Part shown: piece after piece, positions 8,997 through 18,534 of the stretch | How positions within the stretch are numbered: the stretch's first letter is position 1 | Layout: each line of letters begins with the position of its first letter | NCBI GenBank assembly: GCA_029279945.1 | Contig: JAJUHK010000009.1 | Coordinates: 31,222 to 95,221, forward strand | From: Pseudidiomarina indica | GTDB taxonomy: Bacteria > Pseudomonadota > Gammaproteobacteria > Enterobacterales > Alteromonadaceae | Direction: 5' to 3' | Length of the DNA stretch: 64,000 nucleotides | Made by a program: the position numbers and the translations under genes | The notes under the pieces: model-generated | The model's database searches: none | Seen by the model: the letters and a program-made list of their open reading frames with translations, nothing else | What the model was told of the DNA's origin: nothing

Positions 8997-9527
8997 ATGA
9001 CACAACAAATTACCTTAGGCGGCGGTTGCTTTTGGTGCACTGAAGGTGCTTACAAACAGGTCCGTGGCATTCGCAAAGTACAGTCAGGTTATGCCGGTGG
9101 GCACCATGCTCACCCTTCCTATGAAGACGTGTGCTCGGGTACCACAGGGCACGCTGAAGTGGTGCAGTTAACCTTTGACCCAACGGCGATTTCGGTACGC
9201 GAGATATTGGAGATTTTCTTTGCCATTCATGATCCAACCCAATTGAATCGGCAAGGCAATGATATTGGTACCCAGTACCGCTCAGCGGTTTTCTATCACA
9301 CCGAGCAGCAACGCCAACTGGCGGAAGTGATTATTGCGGAAATGGAGCAAGAGCGCGTGTGGCCCGATCCTATTGTGACCGTCATCGAACCGATTGGGCA
9401 GTTCTGGCCGGCTGAGGATTATCACGAGAACTATGCGGAACGTAATCCTGAGAATGCATACTGCCAAGCAGTGGTGCAGCCGAAACTTGCGAAGTTCCGC
9501 CGCACCTTTGCCAGCAAATTACGTTAG
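8997..9527 (+). CDS. msrA: Peptide-methionine (S)-S-oxide reductase MsrA
   Basis: The protein has 176 residues. MsrA reduces the S form of methionine sulfoxide in proteins and free methionine. The hallmark GGGCFWCTEG is at the N-terminus with catalytic Cys11, and Cys14 is in the usual GCFWC spacing. GHAEVVQL and the Glu/Tyr-containing GTQYRSAVF are also present. Start ATG follows GGAG (8989-8992). The TAG stop is nested with the fdx stop of the opposite strand in the 4-bp overlap 9524-9527. Confidence 0.96.
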   Translation: MTQQITLGGGCFWCTEGAYKQVRGIRKVQSGYAGGHHAHPSYEDVCSGTTGHAEVVQLTFDPTAISVREILEIFFAIHDPTQLNRQGNDIGTQYRSAVFYHTEQQRQLAEVIIAEMEQERVWPDPIVTVIEPIGQFWPAEDYHENYAERNPENAYCQAVVQPKLAKFRRTFASKLR

Positions 9528-9859
9528 CCTTCTTTGGCGTGGTTGATGCTGTACTTGGGAATTTCGACCACCAGATCAACCCCATTTACGCGGGCTTGGC
9601 ATCCTAACCGTGAGTCAGGATCTAAGCCCCATGCTTTATCTAGCATGTCATCTTCGTTTTCTTCAATGTCATTGAGTGAGTCTCCACCTTCACGAATATG
9701 AACGTGACAGGTGGTACAAGCGCAGACTTTCTCACAGGCGTGCTCAATTCCGATACCATTGCGCAGTGCCGCATCCAAAACGCTTTCGCCATCTTGGGCT
9801 TCAACCACCGCCCCTTCTGGGCAGAGTTCATGGTGTGGCAAAAAAATAATCTTTGGCAT
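9524..9859 (-). CDS. fdx: ISC-type 2Fe-2S ferredoxin
   Basis: The 111-residue adrenodoxin-type ferredoxin is thought to give electrons to iron-sulfur cluster assembly on IscU. Ligand cysteines are seen in C-x5-C-x2-C form (HACEKVCACTTC) with the fourth in RLGCQARV. It is the last gene of the isc operon, 33 bp after hscA. iscX, which follows fdx in E. coli, is absent here: msrA converges directly on the fdx stop. Confidence 0.96.
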   Translation of the reverse strand: MPKIIFLPHHELCPEGAVVEAQDGESVLDAALRNGIGIEHACEKVCACTTCHVHIREGGDSLNDIEENEDDMLDKAWGLDPDSRLGCQARVNGVDLVVEIPKYSINHAKEG

Positions 9860-9892
9860 TTTTACAACCTCGTTTGGCTCACCTGGCCTTGC

Positions 9893-11752
9893 TTAAATTT
9901 CGTCTATTTTACTACCGGCTAACGCTTTGCGAATGCCTGCATCCATACGGCGTGCCGCAAACTCGGCACTGGCCTGATCAACCTCCTTGATGACCGCTTC
10001 AATGGCATCGGCGGAATCACCTTGGCGTGCTTGGCGTAATTTATTCATCGCTTGTTCAAGTGCTTCGCGCTCTGCGGCTGACAGTAACTCAGCATCTGCG
10101 GCTAAGGCACTGTCCAGTGCCACCAACACGCGGTCAGCTTCCACTTGTTGTTCACGCAACATCCGTGCCGCCATATCATCCTTCGCATGCGTCATCGACG
10201 CGCGAATCATCTGGGTGATGTCTTCTTCACCCAAGCCATAGGATGGTTTGACTTGTACCGATGCGCTCACACCACTGGATTTTTCCATCGCGGTAACGCT
10301 TAACAAGCCATCAGCATCCACTTGGAAGGTCACCCGAATGTGGGCGGCACCTGCGGCCATGGGCGGAATATCGGTCAACACGAAGCGCGCTAAGCTACGA
10401 CAATCGTCTACCAATTCACGCTCGCCTTGCACCACGTGAATCATCATGGCGGTTTGGCCATCCTTGAAGGTGGTGAATTCTTGCGCTTTCGCAACGGGGA
10501 TAGTGGTGTTACGTGGAATCACTTTTTCCACTAATCCCCCCATAGTTTCCAGGCCTAGCGATAACGGAATGACATCCAGCAACAGCATATCTGAGTCAGG
10601 CTTGTTGCCGGCAAGAATATCGGCTTGAATGGCGGCACCTATAGCGACGACTTGATCGGGGTCAATCGATGTGAGCGGCTCCCGCTGGAAAAATTCACCG
10701 ACCAATTGCCGTACCAGCGGGACGCGGGTTGACCCACCGACCATAACCACATCGAGTACTTCGTCAGCGCTAACGCCCGCATCTTTCAACGCACGGCGGC
10801 AAGCGCTCAGGGTGCGACGCACTAAGCTGTCAATCAATTGATTAAACTGTTCGCGGGTCAACTCGATGCGCTGTGTTTGCCATTCAAGCAACGCACTGTC
10901 GGCATCGGTTAATGTTTCTTTAGCCTGTTTAGCGGCATTGATAAGCTCACGTTCTGTGCGCGCATCGACGTTATCGGCCAGTTGCCATTGTTGTTTGAGC
11001 CAGCGCACAATGGCTTGGTCAAAGTCGTCACCACCTAAGGCGCTATCACCGCCAGTGGCTAACACTTCAAACACGCCACCTTGCAGACGCAAAATAGAAA
11101 TATCAAAGGTACCGCCGCCTAAATCGTACACTGCGATAATGCCTTCGGCACCTGAATCTAAACCATAAGCCACTGCGGCAGCGGTTGGTTCGTTTAATAA
11201 GCGTAAGACATTTAGCCCAGCTATTTGCGCAGCGTCTTTCGTGCCTTGCCGTTGGGCATCATCAAAATAAGCCGGGACAGTAATAACAACACCCGTCAAC
11301 TCGCCACCTAAGGCTGCTTCGGCACGTGCCGCCAGCGCGCGTAAAATATCGGCTGACACTTCCACCGCATTTTTGTCACCGGCACTGGTGTGGAATACGG
11401 GCACACCGTTGTCGGTTTCACTCATCGAATAGGGTAAGTTGGTCACATGCTGCTGCACATCGGCAATGGTACGGCCGATAAAACGCTTGACGGAGGAAAT
11501 AATATCTTGCGTTGCTACAGAGCGGTCAGTTTGCCGGGCAATAGCATCGTAACCGACCACAGGTTGGGTGCCGCCGTAGTGGACGACGGAGGGTAACATG
11601 GCGCGATTATGTTCATCACGCAAAATAGTCGCCGAGCCACTGCGCACGCTGGCCACCAATGAATTGGTGGTTCCTAAATCAATACCTGCTGCTAAGCGGT
11701 GTTGATGAGGGGCGGTACTCTGCCCCGGTTCGGCGATTTGTAGTAATGCCAT
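9893..11752 (-). CDS. hscA: Fe-S cluster assembly chaperone HscA (Hsp70 class)
   Basis: HscA, 619 residues, is the specialised Hsp70 that binds the LPPVK loop of IscU and drives cluster transfer to target proteins. The ATPase domain begins [16 protein letters not shown] and holds [14 protein letters not shown] and [13 protein letters not shown]. The substrate-binding domain and helical lid follow to the C-terminus. The length agrees with E. coli HscA (616). It is 9 bp downstream of hscB, so the two cochaperones are probably translated together. Confidence 0.97.
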   Translation of the reverse strand: MALLQIAEPGQSTAPHQHRLAAGIDLGTTNSLVASVRSGSATILRDEHNRAMLPSVVHYGGTQPVVGYDAIARQTDRSVATQDIISSVKRFIGRTIADVQQHVTNLPYSMSETDNGVPVFHTSAGDKNAVEVSADILRALAARAEAALGGELTGVVITVPAYFDDAQRQGTKDAAQIAGLNVLRLLNEPTAAAVAYGLDSGAEGIIAVYDLGGGTFDISILRLQGGVFEVLATGGDSALGGDDFDQAIVRWLKQQWQLADNVDARTERELINAAKQAKETLTDADSALLEWQTQRIELTREQFNQLIDSLVRRTLSACRRALKDAGVSADEVLDVVMVGGSTRVPLVRQLVGEFFQREPLTSIDPDQVVAIGAAIQADILAGNKPDSDMLLLDVIPLSLGLETMGGLVEKVIPRNTTIPVAKAQEFTTFKDGQTAMMIHVVQGERELVDDCRSLARFVLTDIPPMAAGAAHIRVTFQVDADGLLSVTAMEKSSGVSASVQVKPSYGLGEEDITQMIRASMTHAKDDMAARMLREQQVEADRVLVALDSALAADAELLSAAEREALEQAMNKLRQARQGDSADAIEAVIKEVDQASAEFAARRMDAGIRKALAGSKIDEI

Positions 11753-11761
11753 GGATTACCT

Positions 11762-12259
11762 CTAAATGATATCTTCGATGCGCTCCAACTCATGGTGGAG
11801 TTTATGCATAAATTTTAATTTGCGTACGGTCATGGCAGCATCTTGATCTGCGTTTTGATTGAGTTGTTGCTCAAGCACCATCTGCAAATCACGCATCTCT
11901 TCTTGCAAATCTTTATAAGCAGATTCCAGCGTGGACCAGTCTTTTATCGTGGCAATGCGCTCCCGCCATTCCATTTGCGCCATTAAGAATTCTGGATCTT
12001 GCACTGTCGTCTGTTCGTGCGCTAATTCAATGCCGCGCAGCGCCAACAAGTATTCCGCACGCGACAGCGGTGAACGCAAGGTTTGATAGGCATCGTTTAG
12101 CTGTGCCGTACGTTGCACGGCGAGCAACTTTTCCCGTTCAGTACCGTTGGCAAAGCGGTCAGGGTGCAAGGTTTGTTGCAATTTACGGTAACGCTGTTGC
12201 AATACCGCCGCATCAATATTGAATGCGGCGGGCAGATCAAAGAGTTCAAAATGATTCAT
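11762..12259 (-). CDS. hscB: Fe-S cluster assembly J-protein HscB
   Basis: This 165-residue J-domain cochaperone delivers IscU to HscA and stimulates its ATPase. The HPD motif is in QTLHPDRFANGT (about residues 32-34 region), and the C-terminal three-helix IscU-binding domain follows. The length is close to E. coli HscB (171). It sits between iscA (27 bp upstream) and hscA in the isc operon. Confidence 0.95.
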   Translation of the reverse strand: MNHFELFDLPAAFNIDAAVLQQRYRKLQQTLHPDRFANGTEREKLLAVQRTAQLNDAYQTLRSPLSRAEYLLALRGIELAHEQTTVQDPEFLMAQMEWRERIATIKDWSTLESAYKDLQEEMRDLQMVLEQQLNQNADQDAAMTVRKLKFMHKLHHELERIEDII

Positions 12260-12286
12260 GACTTACCTAATGCCATTCAGGCGTTG

Positions 12287-12610
12287 TTAGACGTTGAAGC
12301 TTTCGCCACAACCACACTCACCTTTGGCGTTTGGATTACGAAACTCGAAGCCTTCATTGAGCCCCTCTTTGACGAAATCGATTTCAGTGCCATCAAGGTA
12401 GACTAAGCTTTTGCCATCAACAATGATATTGATACCTTTGTCTTCAATGACAGTGTCGGTTTCGTCAATTTCGTCCACGAATTCCATTACGTACGCCAAG
12501 CCTGAACAGCCCGTTGTTTTAACACCTAAGCGGATACCGATGCCTTTGCCTCGTTGTTCTAAGAACTTACGCGCACGCGTGGCAGCTGCTTCAGTCATGG
12601 TAATTGCCAT
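12287..12610 (-). CDS. iscA: Iron-sulfur cluster assembly protein IscA
   Basis: IscA, 107 residues, is an A-type carrier that passes iron or [4Fe-4S] clusters to apoproteins. The three conserved cysteines are visible in TTGCSGLAY and in the C-terminal GECGCGESF. It lies 12 bp after iscU. The start [16 protein letters not shown] is standard for the family. Confidence 0.96.
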   Translation of the reverse strand: MAITMTEAAATRARKFLEQRGKGIGIRLGVKTTGCSGLAYVMEFVDEIDETDTVIEDKGINIIVDGKSLVYLDGTEIDFVKEGLNEGFEFRNPNAKGECGCGESFNV

Positions 12611-12622
12611 CTGCTAACCCAA

Positions 12623-13009
12623 TTAACTTGCTTGTTTTTTGTTACGGTAATCAGCGATTGCTGCTTTGATTGCATCTTCTGCCAAAATTGAGCAGTGGAT
12701 TTTTACTGGCGGTAACGCCAGCTCTTCAGCAATCTCGGTATTTTTCAATTGCTCGGCTTCTTCGACGGTTTTGCCTTTTACCCACTCCGTGACCAATGAA
12801 CTCGAAGCAATGGCTGAACCACACCCGTAGGTTTTGAACCGTGCATCTTCAATGACACCGTCGTCATTGATTTTCAATTGGAGACGCATCACGTCACCAC
12901 AAGCTGGCGCACCAACCATACCGGTTGCTACATTGGGATCATCTTTATCAAACGCACCCACGTTACGTGGATTTTCATAATGGTCGATTACTTTGTCACT
13001 GTATGCCAT
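12623..13009 (-). CDS. iscU: Fe-S cluster scaffold protein IscU
   Basis: The 128-residue scaffold receives sulfur from IscS and builds [2Fe-2S] and [4Fe-4S] clusters. Cys37 (GAPACGDV), Cys63 (YGCGSA) and Cys106 (KIHCSIL) are all present, together with the LPPVK recognition sequence for HscA just before Cys106. The length equals E. coli IscU (128). It is 15 bp from iscS. Confidence 0.97.
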   Translation of the reverse strand: MAYSDKVIDHYENPRNVGAFDKDDPNVATGMVGAPACGDVMRLQLKINDDGVIEDARFKTYGCGSAIASSSLVTEWVKGKTVEEAEQLKNTEIAEELALPPVKIHCSILAEDAIKAAIADYRNKKQAS

Positions 13010-13024
13010 AACCTGTTACCTCTC

Positions 13025-14242
13025 TTAATGTGCCACCCACTCGACCTTGCTCAGGTCGATGCCTTCTTTATACATGTCCCAAAGGGGTGACATGTCGCGC
13101 AAACGGCCAATCGATAGATTGATTTGCTTGATGGCGTGGTCAATATCAGCTTCTGTCGTAAACCGGCCAAAGCTAAAACGAATGGAACTGTGCGCTAACT
13201 CGTCGTCACGACCGAGGGCGCGTAACACATACGATGGCTCTAAGCTCGCCGACGTACATGCGGAACCTGATGACACGGCTAAATCTTTCAACGCCATAAT
13301 CAGGCTTTCTCCTTCAACGTAGTTAAAGCTCACGTTGAAAATGTTCGGTACGCTGTGGGTTTGACTGCCGTTCACATACACTTCTTCAATATCTTTAATG
13401 CCGTTCCAAAGACGCTCACGTAACTTCTTGAAGTGTTCTTGGTCCGCCGCCATTTCTGCTTTGGCGATACGCGCAGCTTCACCGAAGCCTACAATTTGAT
13501 GGGTCGCTAAAGTCCCTGAACGCATCCCACGCTCATGACCACCACCGTGCATTTGAGCATTCAAACGAACCCGTGGTTTACGGCGTACGTACAATGCGCC
13601 AATGCCTTTCGGGCCATACATTTTGTGCGCTGAAATACTAAACAAATCAATCGGCATAGTCGCCATATCGACCGGGATCTTGCCCGTGCTTTGTGCGCCA
13701 TCGACATGGAAAATGGTGCCATTCTCACGACATAAGTTGCCGATCGTTATGATATCTTGCACCACGCCAATTTCGTTATTCACGTGCATCACGCTCACTA
13801 ACACGGTGTCGGGGCGTAGCGCGGCCTTGAATACGTCAAGGTCAATTAAACCGTCACTTTTCACATCTAAGTAGGTGACTTCATAGCCCTGGCGCTCCAT
13901 TTCGCGGCAAGTATCAAGCACTGCTTTGTGCTCGGTTTTCACCGTGATAATGTGCTTGCCTTTCTTGTTGTAAAACTGTGCCGCACCTTTAATCGCAAGG
14001 TTGTCTGACTCAGTTGCGCCAGAAGTGAAAACAATTTCACGAGGATCAGCATTGATTAAATCAGCAATGTGGTTACGTGCGATATCCACCGCTTCTTCAG
14101 CTTGCCAGCCAAAGCGGTGTGAACGTGATGCCGGGTTACCGAACTGCCCATCGATGGTCAGATACTGCATCATTTTTTCAGCAACCCGCGGATCAGCCGG
14201 GGTGGTTGCTGCGTAATCTAAATAAATCGGTAATTTCATCAA
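13025..14242 (-). CDS. iscS: Cysteine desulfurase IscS
   Basis: IscS, 405 residues, is a PLP enzyme that takes sulfur from cysteine for cluster assembly and tRNA thiolation. The PLP lysine is in [12 protein letters not shown], and the mobile catalytic-loop cysteine in [16 protein letters not shown]. The N-terminal [17 protein letters not shown] is typical. It is the first enzyme gene after iscR (22 bp). The csdE-like gene at 24516 has no csdA partner nearby, so IscS might serve it; that is only a guess. Confidence 0.97.
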   Translation of the reverse strand: MMKLPIYLDYAATTPADPRVAEKMMQYLTIDGQFGNPASRSHRFGWQAEEAVDIARNHIADLINADPREIVFTSGATESDNLAIKGAAQFYNKKGKHIITVKTEHKAVLDTCREMERQGYEVTYLDVKSDGLIDLDVFKAALRPDTVLVSVMHVNNEIGVVQDIITIGNLCRENGTIFHVDGAQSTGKIPVDMATMPIDLFSISAHKMYGPKGIGALYVRRKPRVRLNAQMHGGGHERGMRSGTLATHQIVGFGEAARIAKAEMAADQEHFKKLRERLWNGIKDIEEVYVNGSQTHSVPNIFNVSFNYVEGESLIMALKDLAVSSGSACTSASLEPSYVLRALGRDDELAHSSIRFSFGRFTTEADIDHAIKQINLSIGRLRDMSPLWDMYKEGIDLSKVEWVAH

Positions 14243-14264
14243 GCTACTCCTCTTGCCAGACTGC

Positions 14265-14747
14265 TTACTGGCTCAATGCAATTTGGTTCTCGCGTTTTTT
14301 CTGCTCGGCTAAATGTTGGCTTTGCCGTTTCGCGACAATCGCCACATCTTCTTGCTGAACTAATTCAGCGAGACTGATACTGGCGAGAAAATCTTCAATA
14401 CGTTCACTTAAGCCGGTCCACAATGAGTGGGTTAAACACCGGGCGCCACCCTGACAATCGCCTTTACCTTGGCAACGGGTGGCATCAAAGCTTTCATCCA
14501 CGGCTTGAATCACCGCGCTGATGGAAATGTGTTGTGGTTCTAGCCCTAAGCGATATCCGCCACCTGGGCCTCGAACACTACTGACCAACCCTTGCTTACG
14601 CAACCGCGCAAACAATTGCTCTAAGTAGCTCAGGGAGATACCTTGGCGTTCTGAAATATCAGCCAAAGGTACTGGTCCTTGTTCTGTGTGTAGCGCTACA
14701 TCAATCATTGCAGTAACTGCATAGCGGCCTTTTGAGGTTAAGCGCAT
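14265..14747 (-). CDS. iscR: Fe-S cluster-sensing transcriptional regulator IscR
   Basis: The 160-residue Rrf2-family repressor autoregulates the isc operon. The winged helix is at the N-terminus ([20 protein letters not shown]), and the [2Fe-2S] ligands Cys92, Cys98 and Cys104 keep the exact E. coli spacing. With a cluster, IscR binds type 1 sites. A very good type 1 site lies in its own promoter at 14784-14808. The length matches E. coli (162). Confidence 0.97.
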   Translation of the reverse strand: MRLTSKGRYAVTAMIDVALHTEQGPVPLADISERQGISLSYLEQLFARLRKQGLVSSVRGPGGGYRLGLEPQHISISAVIQAVDESFDATRCQGKGDCQGGARCLTHSLWTGLSERIEDFLASISLAELVQQEDVAIVAKRQSQHLAEQKKRENQIALSQ

Positions 14748-14775
14748 AGCGATGCCTCCAATTAGTTAGGCCTTT

Positions 14776-14808
14776 ATTTTGTCATTCCCGACTAATTTAG
14801 TCAACTAT
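14776..14808 (-). promoter_or_regulatory. isc operon promoter with type 1 IscR operator
   Basis: On the minus strand the -35 is TTGACT (14799-14804) and the -10 is CAAAAT (14776-14781), 17 bp apart. A 25-bp sequence at 14784-14808 matches the type 1 IscR consensus (ATA-S-YY-GACT ... AGTC-RR-S-TAT) at every position except one (A for T near the end), with half-sites GACT and AGTC. It overlaps the -35 and the spacer, as in the E. coli iscR promoter, so holo-IscR should repress it. Confidence 0.88.
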
Positions 14809-14832
14809 TATTCACGGCAATAATCGATAGCC

Positions 14833-15561
14833 TTAATCGGATTTTGTGCGGATCTTTTTGTCGATGGAGGTTAGTATTCCGCGCAAAATATTTAGCTCAG
14901 TGATTTCCGGGCGAGCGCGGCTAAATAAGCGTCGCAGCTTGGTCATAACCTGCCCTGGGTGGTTTTTAATAATGAACCCAGTGGTCGCCAACGTCGTTTC
15001 TAAGTGGGTGTAAAACCGCTCCATGTCGTCCGCTGGTGGATAGAGTACGGTGCTCGCTTGCGGCTGTTCATTGGCCTCAAGATATTGCATGCGAATCTCA
15101 TAAGCTAATGTTTGGACTGCCATGGCCAGATTCAAGGAGCTGTAATCTGGATTGGTTGGAATATGCACGTGGTGCGTGCATTGATGTAATTCGGCATTGG
15201 TTAGCCCACTACTTTCACGGCCAAACACCAATGCGATGGGGTAATTAGGCGCTTCTGCCAATACTTGTGCCGCAGCTTGGCGCGGGCCTAGCAGGGGCCA
15301 ATCGAGCGTGCGGTTGCGCGCACTGGTACCGATCACCAAGCCACAATCACCAATAGCTTCTGCTAAGGTATTGACTTGCTTGGCGCCATACAACACATCG
15401 GTTGCGCCAGCGGCTAACGCTGACGCATGACTATCGGGGGCATGCACTGGGTTCACTAAATACAACTGGCTAAACCCCATGGTTTTCATTGCGCGTGCCA
15501 CCGACCCTATGTTGCCGGTGTGGCTGGTGTTAACCAGCACTATTCGAACCCGATCTAACAT
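14833..15561 (-). CDS. trmJ: tRNA (cytidine/uridine-2'-O-)-methyltransferase TrmJ
   Basis: TrmJ, 242 residues, is a SPOUT-fold enzyme that 2'-O-methylates position 32 of several tRNAs. [25 protein letters not shown] at the start and [16 protein letters not shown] and [10 protein letters not shown] in the C-terminal half are SPOUT signatures. The open frame continues upstream to 15627, but the ATG at 15561 gives the usual family N-terminus and lies 1 bp after the suhB stop. In E. coli suhB and trmJ are divergent; here they are in one operon. Confidence 0.94.
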   Translation of the reverse strand: MLDRVRIVLVNTSHTGNIGSVARAMKTMGFSQLYLVNPVHAPDSHASALAAGATDVLYGAKQVNTLAEAIGDCGLVIGTSARNRTLDWPLLGPRQAAAQVLAEAPNYPIALVFGRESSGLTNAELHQCTHHVHIPTNPDYSSLNLAMAVQTLAYEIRMQYLEANEQPQASTVLYPPADDMERFYTHLETTLATTGFIIKNHPGQVMTKLRRLFSRARPEITELNILRGILTSIDKKIRTKSD

Positions 15562-15562
15562 C

Positions 15563-16363
15563 TTAACGTAACGACTCTGGGAGTTTTTCTTTGGCGACCT
15601 GCAACAAATGTTGCACCACTTTCGCACTGCCTGCCACCACGTGGCCGCTGGTCATGAAGCTATGACCGCCACCGAAATCAGTGACAATGGCGCCGGCTTC
15701 ACGAGCAATCAGTTGCCCTGCGGCGATATCCCACGGCTGCAGGCTAAACTCCCAATACCCATCCATACGCCCGTTCGCCACATAAGCCAAGTCCAGCGCT
15801 GCTGAACCGGCACGGCGCATATCACCAGTAAACTGAAATAATTCAGTAAACAACGCAGTGTAATCTGCCATTAAATCTTTGCGTTTAAAGGGGAAGCCAG
15901 TGGCTAGTAAAGCTCCGCTGAGATCTTTATGTTTGCTCGCCCGAATCCGTTTGCCATTGAGCTGCGCGCCTTGGCCACGGCTGGCGGTAAATAACTCTTC
16001 GCGTAATGGGTCGTAAATGACGCCGACTTGCACTACACCTTTATAGGCATAAGCGATGGAGATAGCGAAATGAGGGATACCACGCACGTAATTGGTCGTG
16101 CCATCCAATGGGTCAATAATCCATTGGTGGTCATTGTCACGCCCTGTGGTCAGGCCACTTTCTTCAGCCATGATCGCGTGATCGGGATAAGTTTTGCGAA
16201 TGACACTGATAATCGCTTGCTCCGCAGCATGGTCAATTTCGCTCACGAAATCGTTTTGGCTTTTTGCGGTTACATTGAGGTCAACCTCAACGCCAAAGCT
16301 TTTGACTAAAATTTTACCGGCCGCACGCGCTGCGCGCACCGCTATGTTTAACATCGGATGCAT
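15563..16363 (-). CDS. suhB: Inositol-1-monophosphatase SuhB
   Basis: The protein has 266 residues. It belongs to the Mg-dependent inositol monophosphatase family; in E. coli SuhB also acts in rRNA transcription antitermination. Metal-binding motifs are visible: [18 protein letters not shown] and [16 protein letters not shown]. The length equals E. coli SuhB (267). A good promoter lies upstream (16407-16436), and trmJ starts 1 bp after its stop, so the two genes are very likely cotranscribed. Confidence 0.95.
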   Translation of the reverse strand: MHPMLNIAVRAARAAGKILVKSFGVEVDLNVTAKSQNDFVSEIDHAAEQAIISVIRKTYPDHAIMAEESGLTTGRDNDHQWIIDPLDGTTNYVRGIPHFAISIAYAYKGVVQVGVIYDPLREELFTASRGQGAQLNGKRIRASKHKDLSGALLATGFPFKRKDLMADYTALFTELFQFTGDMRRAGSAALDLAYVANGRMDGYWEFSLQPWDIAAGQLIAREAGAIVTDFGGGHSFMTSGHVVAGSAKVVQHLLQVAKEKLPESLR

Positions 16364-16406
16364 ACCAATTACCTGTGCTGTGAAAGAACTATTTTAATGG
16401 GCGCGA

Positions 16407-16436
16407 ATTATACGTTTTTTAAGGGCATTCATGCAA
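16407..16436 (-). promoter_or_regulatory. Candidate sigma-70 promoter of suhB-trmJ
   Basis: On the minus strand TTGCAT (16431-16436) and a perfect TATAAT (16407-16412) are separated by 18 bp, about 45 bp upstream of the suhB start. Confidence 0.6.
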
Positions 16437-16439
16437 GTG

Positions 16440-16468
16440 TTCACTTTTCCACCAAGTCGTGTTATAAG
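16440..16468 (+). promoter_or_regulatory. Candidate extended -10 promoter of the DUF3545 gene
   Basis: TTCACT (16440-16445) and TATAAG (16463-16468) are 17 bp apart, and TG sits one base before the -10 (16460-16461). This is a complete extended -10 promoter, 54 bp upstream of the start codon. Confidence 0.6.
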
Positions 16469-16521
16469 AATGATGCTCGATGCATCGAATTACAACAATA
16501 ATCAAACAGCCGGAGGGTCCT

Positions 16522-16689
16522 ATGGATCATTCAGAAGAGCTTAAGCAAGTTGCATCCAAATCAAGTAAGAAGTCTTCAGCAGGCAAATGGCGTGAAATTG
16601 AACTGCTGAAAGAAAAGTATCGCTTACGCGAAGAACTCCAAGATATCGACTTCGATTTCGACGCCGAACTCGACGACCTCGATTTTTAA
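16522..16689 (+). CDS. Small acidic/basic DUF3545 family protein
   Basis: The 55-residue protein has a lysine-rich N-terminal half ([15 protein letters not shown]) and an acidic C-terminal half ([15 protein letters not shown]). This pattern is typical of DUF3545 proteins of Alteromonadales and Vibrionales; function is unknown. Start ATG at 16522 was chosen because GGAGG (16511-16515 region) precedes it. The frame is open from 16480, but nothing there resembles a start. The TAA is nested with the ung stop (16686-16689). Confidence 0.82.
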   Translation: MDHSEELKQVASKSSKKSSAGKWREIELLKEKYRLREELQDIDFDFDAELDDLDF

Positions 16690-17339
16690 AAGCGAATCAT
16701 CTCCTTGCCCTGTGCGACGAGCAGTTCGTTCGTACGGCGGAAGTGACCGGCGGTAAGGAAGCCTCGGTGCGCTGATAGGGGCGAGGGATGAACTGTCTCC
16801 AACACGTGATGGCGCTCGCGATCAATGAGCGCCCCTTTTTTCTGTGCGTGTGCGCCCCATAACAGGAACACTATTCCTTCGCAGTGCGCGTTAATTCGTG
16901 CTATCACAGTATCGGTAAATTGCTCCCAACCCCAAGCGGCATGTGAATGCGCCCGTCCTTGTTCCACCGTGAGTACGGTATTAAGGAGCAACACACCCTG
17001 TGCGGCCCAATGGCTTAAATCTCCCGATGCTGGGATCTGATAATCGGGGTAATCGTGTTGGATGGCTTTGAAAATATTGCGTAACGATGGTGGATGTGAA
17101 ACCCCAGCCGGCACAGAGAAGCATAACCCATGCGCTTGCCCCGGCCCGTGATATGGGTCTTGGCCGAGAATAACGACGCGCAACTGCTGCAATGGTGTAG
17201 CACGAAACGCCGCAAAGACTTGCTCTTGCGGTGGATAGATTATTTTCCCTTGCGCGCGCTCATGCGCCACCCGCTGTAGCAGTTGTTGAAAATAAGGTTG
17301 TTGTTTCTCGGCACCGAGAACATCCGTCCAACTGAGCAT
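16686..17339 (-). CDS. ung: Uracil-DNA glycosylase
   Basis: The 217-residue family 1 UDG removes uracil from DNA, the first step of base excision repair. Motif A is [18 protein letters not shown] with the catalytic Asp, and the [10 protein letters not shown] motif is near the C-terminus. It converges on the DUF3545 gene with a 4-bp overlap of stops, and diverges from the glycosyltransferase gene. Confidence 0.97.
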   Translation of the reverse strand: MLSWTDVLGAEKQQPYFQQLLQRVAHERAQGKIIYPPQEQVFAAFRATPLQQLRVVILGQDPYHGPGQAHGLCFSVPAGVSHPPSLRNIFKAIQHDYPDYQIPASGDLSHWAAQGVLLLNTVLTVEQGRAHSHAAWGWEQFTDTVIARINAHCEGIVFLLWGAHAQKKGALIDRERHHVLETVHPSPLSAHRGFLTAGHFRRTNELLVAQGKEMIRF

Positions 17340-17352
17340 GTCATGTCACCTG

Positions 17353-17361
17353 TGGTATAAT
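17353..17361 (+). promoter_or_regulatory. Candidate extended -10 for the glycosyltransferase gene
   Basis: TGGTATAAT is a perfect extended -10 (TGn-TATAAT), 40 bp upstream of the ATG at 17401. It overlaps the beginning of the divergent ung leader. Confidence 0.5.
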
Positions 17362-17400
17362 CCGTTGATAACTCCCATAATACGGAAACTTATCACACAA

Positions 17401-18534
17401 ATGAATGCTACCAAGAAAGTTCGTGTGCTCCATTTTGTCACCGGAGGTTTTTCTGGGGGCGCCACACAAGTCGCTTTAGGCTTAGTGCGAGCGGGCATGG
17501 CATCAAACAACCAAGAACCCCTCCTGGTGCTACGCAAGAAAGCACATGGCGATCAACAGCGCGTACGCGAACTCAGCGCTGAAGGGGTACCGCTACAGCA
17601 AGTCAATAATTGGACGCATCTTTCCACTATCCTTGAGCTCGCCGCAGTGTGTCGGAAGTTCCAACCCGACGTCGTTCTTGCACACGGCTATAGTGAGCAC
17701 CTATGGGGTCGCTACGCGGCTTTATTAGCCAAAGTTCCGGTCATTGTGCAGGTCGAGCACAATACCAAGGAACGCTATAGCAACTGGCGACTCAAGCAGT
17801 CCCGTTGGCTGGCTCAACATACCGATAAGATCATTGGCTGCTCAGAAGGTGTGCGCACCGTACTGCTCCAGCAAGGGCTCCCCGCCGACAAATGTATTGC
17901 CATTCCCAACGGCATTAACCTGCAACCCTTTGTCCCACCACCGCCATCTTGGTCGCAGCGGTTGCCCAAAGTACTCATGGTGGCTCGTATTGCCAAGCAA
18001 AAAGACCATGCCACCTTGATTTTGGCGATCGCGCGCTTGCGCCAGCAAGGGATTGAATTACCGCTCACCTTGGTTGGTAAAGGGAAAGCGCGAGTGGTTA
18101 AGCGCTTACAACGGCTGTGTCACGAACTCGGTGTGAATGATTTAGTTCACTGGCTGGGGTATTCCAATCAGGTGCCGCAACTATTAGCAGAGCATAAGTA
18201 TTTTGTGCAATGCACGCATTATGAAGGCATGCCATTGACCTTATTAGAAGCAATGGCAGCGGGTTGTGCAGTGATTGGCAGTGCGGTTCCTGGGGTACAG
18301 GAGGTGCTGGCTGAGCAATCCATCGGTTTACTCCATAAGCATAGTGATGCCGACCATTTGGCGAGCCAATTGCGTTACTTGCTGGAACACGATGATGAAG
18401 CAGCGTCGATGGCTGCGCAGGCGCGCGAACATGCCTTTGCCCATCACAGCAAAGAATTAATGAATGAACGTTATGAACGTTTGTTGCTGGAATTGGTGGC
18501 GCGCCGTAACAACGCGCCACCGCAACTGGATTAA
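17401..18534 (+). CDS. Family GT4 glycosyltransferase
   Basis: The product has 377 residues. The N-terminal Rossmann half starts VRVLHFVTGGFSGGATQVALGLV, and the C-terminal half has KVLMVARIAKQKDHATLI, and the donor-binding stretch HYEGMPLTLLEAMAAGCAVIGSAVPG with the E-x7-E motif of retaining GT4 enzymes. It probably transfers a sugar from a nucleotide-sugar to a surface glycan, but the substrate cannot be read. It is a lone gene, not within a polysaccharide cluster. The frame is open from 17338; ATG 17401 gives the family N-terminus. It ends in a 4-bp stop overlap with the peptidase gene. Confidence 0.85.
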   Translation: MNATKKVRVLHFVTGGFSGGATQVALGLVRAGMASNNQEPLLVLRKKAHGDQQRVRELSAEGVPLQQVNNWTHLSTILELAAVCRKFQPDVVLAHGYSEHLWGRYAALLAKVPVIVQVEHNTKERYSNWRLKQSRWLAQHTDKIIGCSEGVRTVLLQQGLPADKCIAIPNGINLQPFVPPPPSWSQRLPKVLMVARIAKQKDHATLILAIARLRQQGIELPLTLVGKGKARVVKRLQRLCHELGVNDLVHWLGYSNQVPQLLAEHKYFVQCTHYEGMPLTLLEAMAAGCAVIGSAVPGVQEVLAEQSIGLLHKHSDADHLASQLRYLLEHDDEAASMAAQAREHAFAHHSKELMNERYERLLLELVARRNNAPPQLD

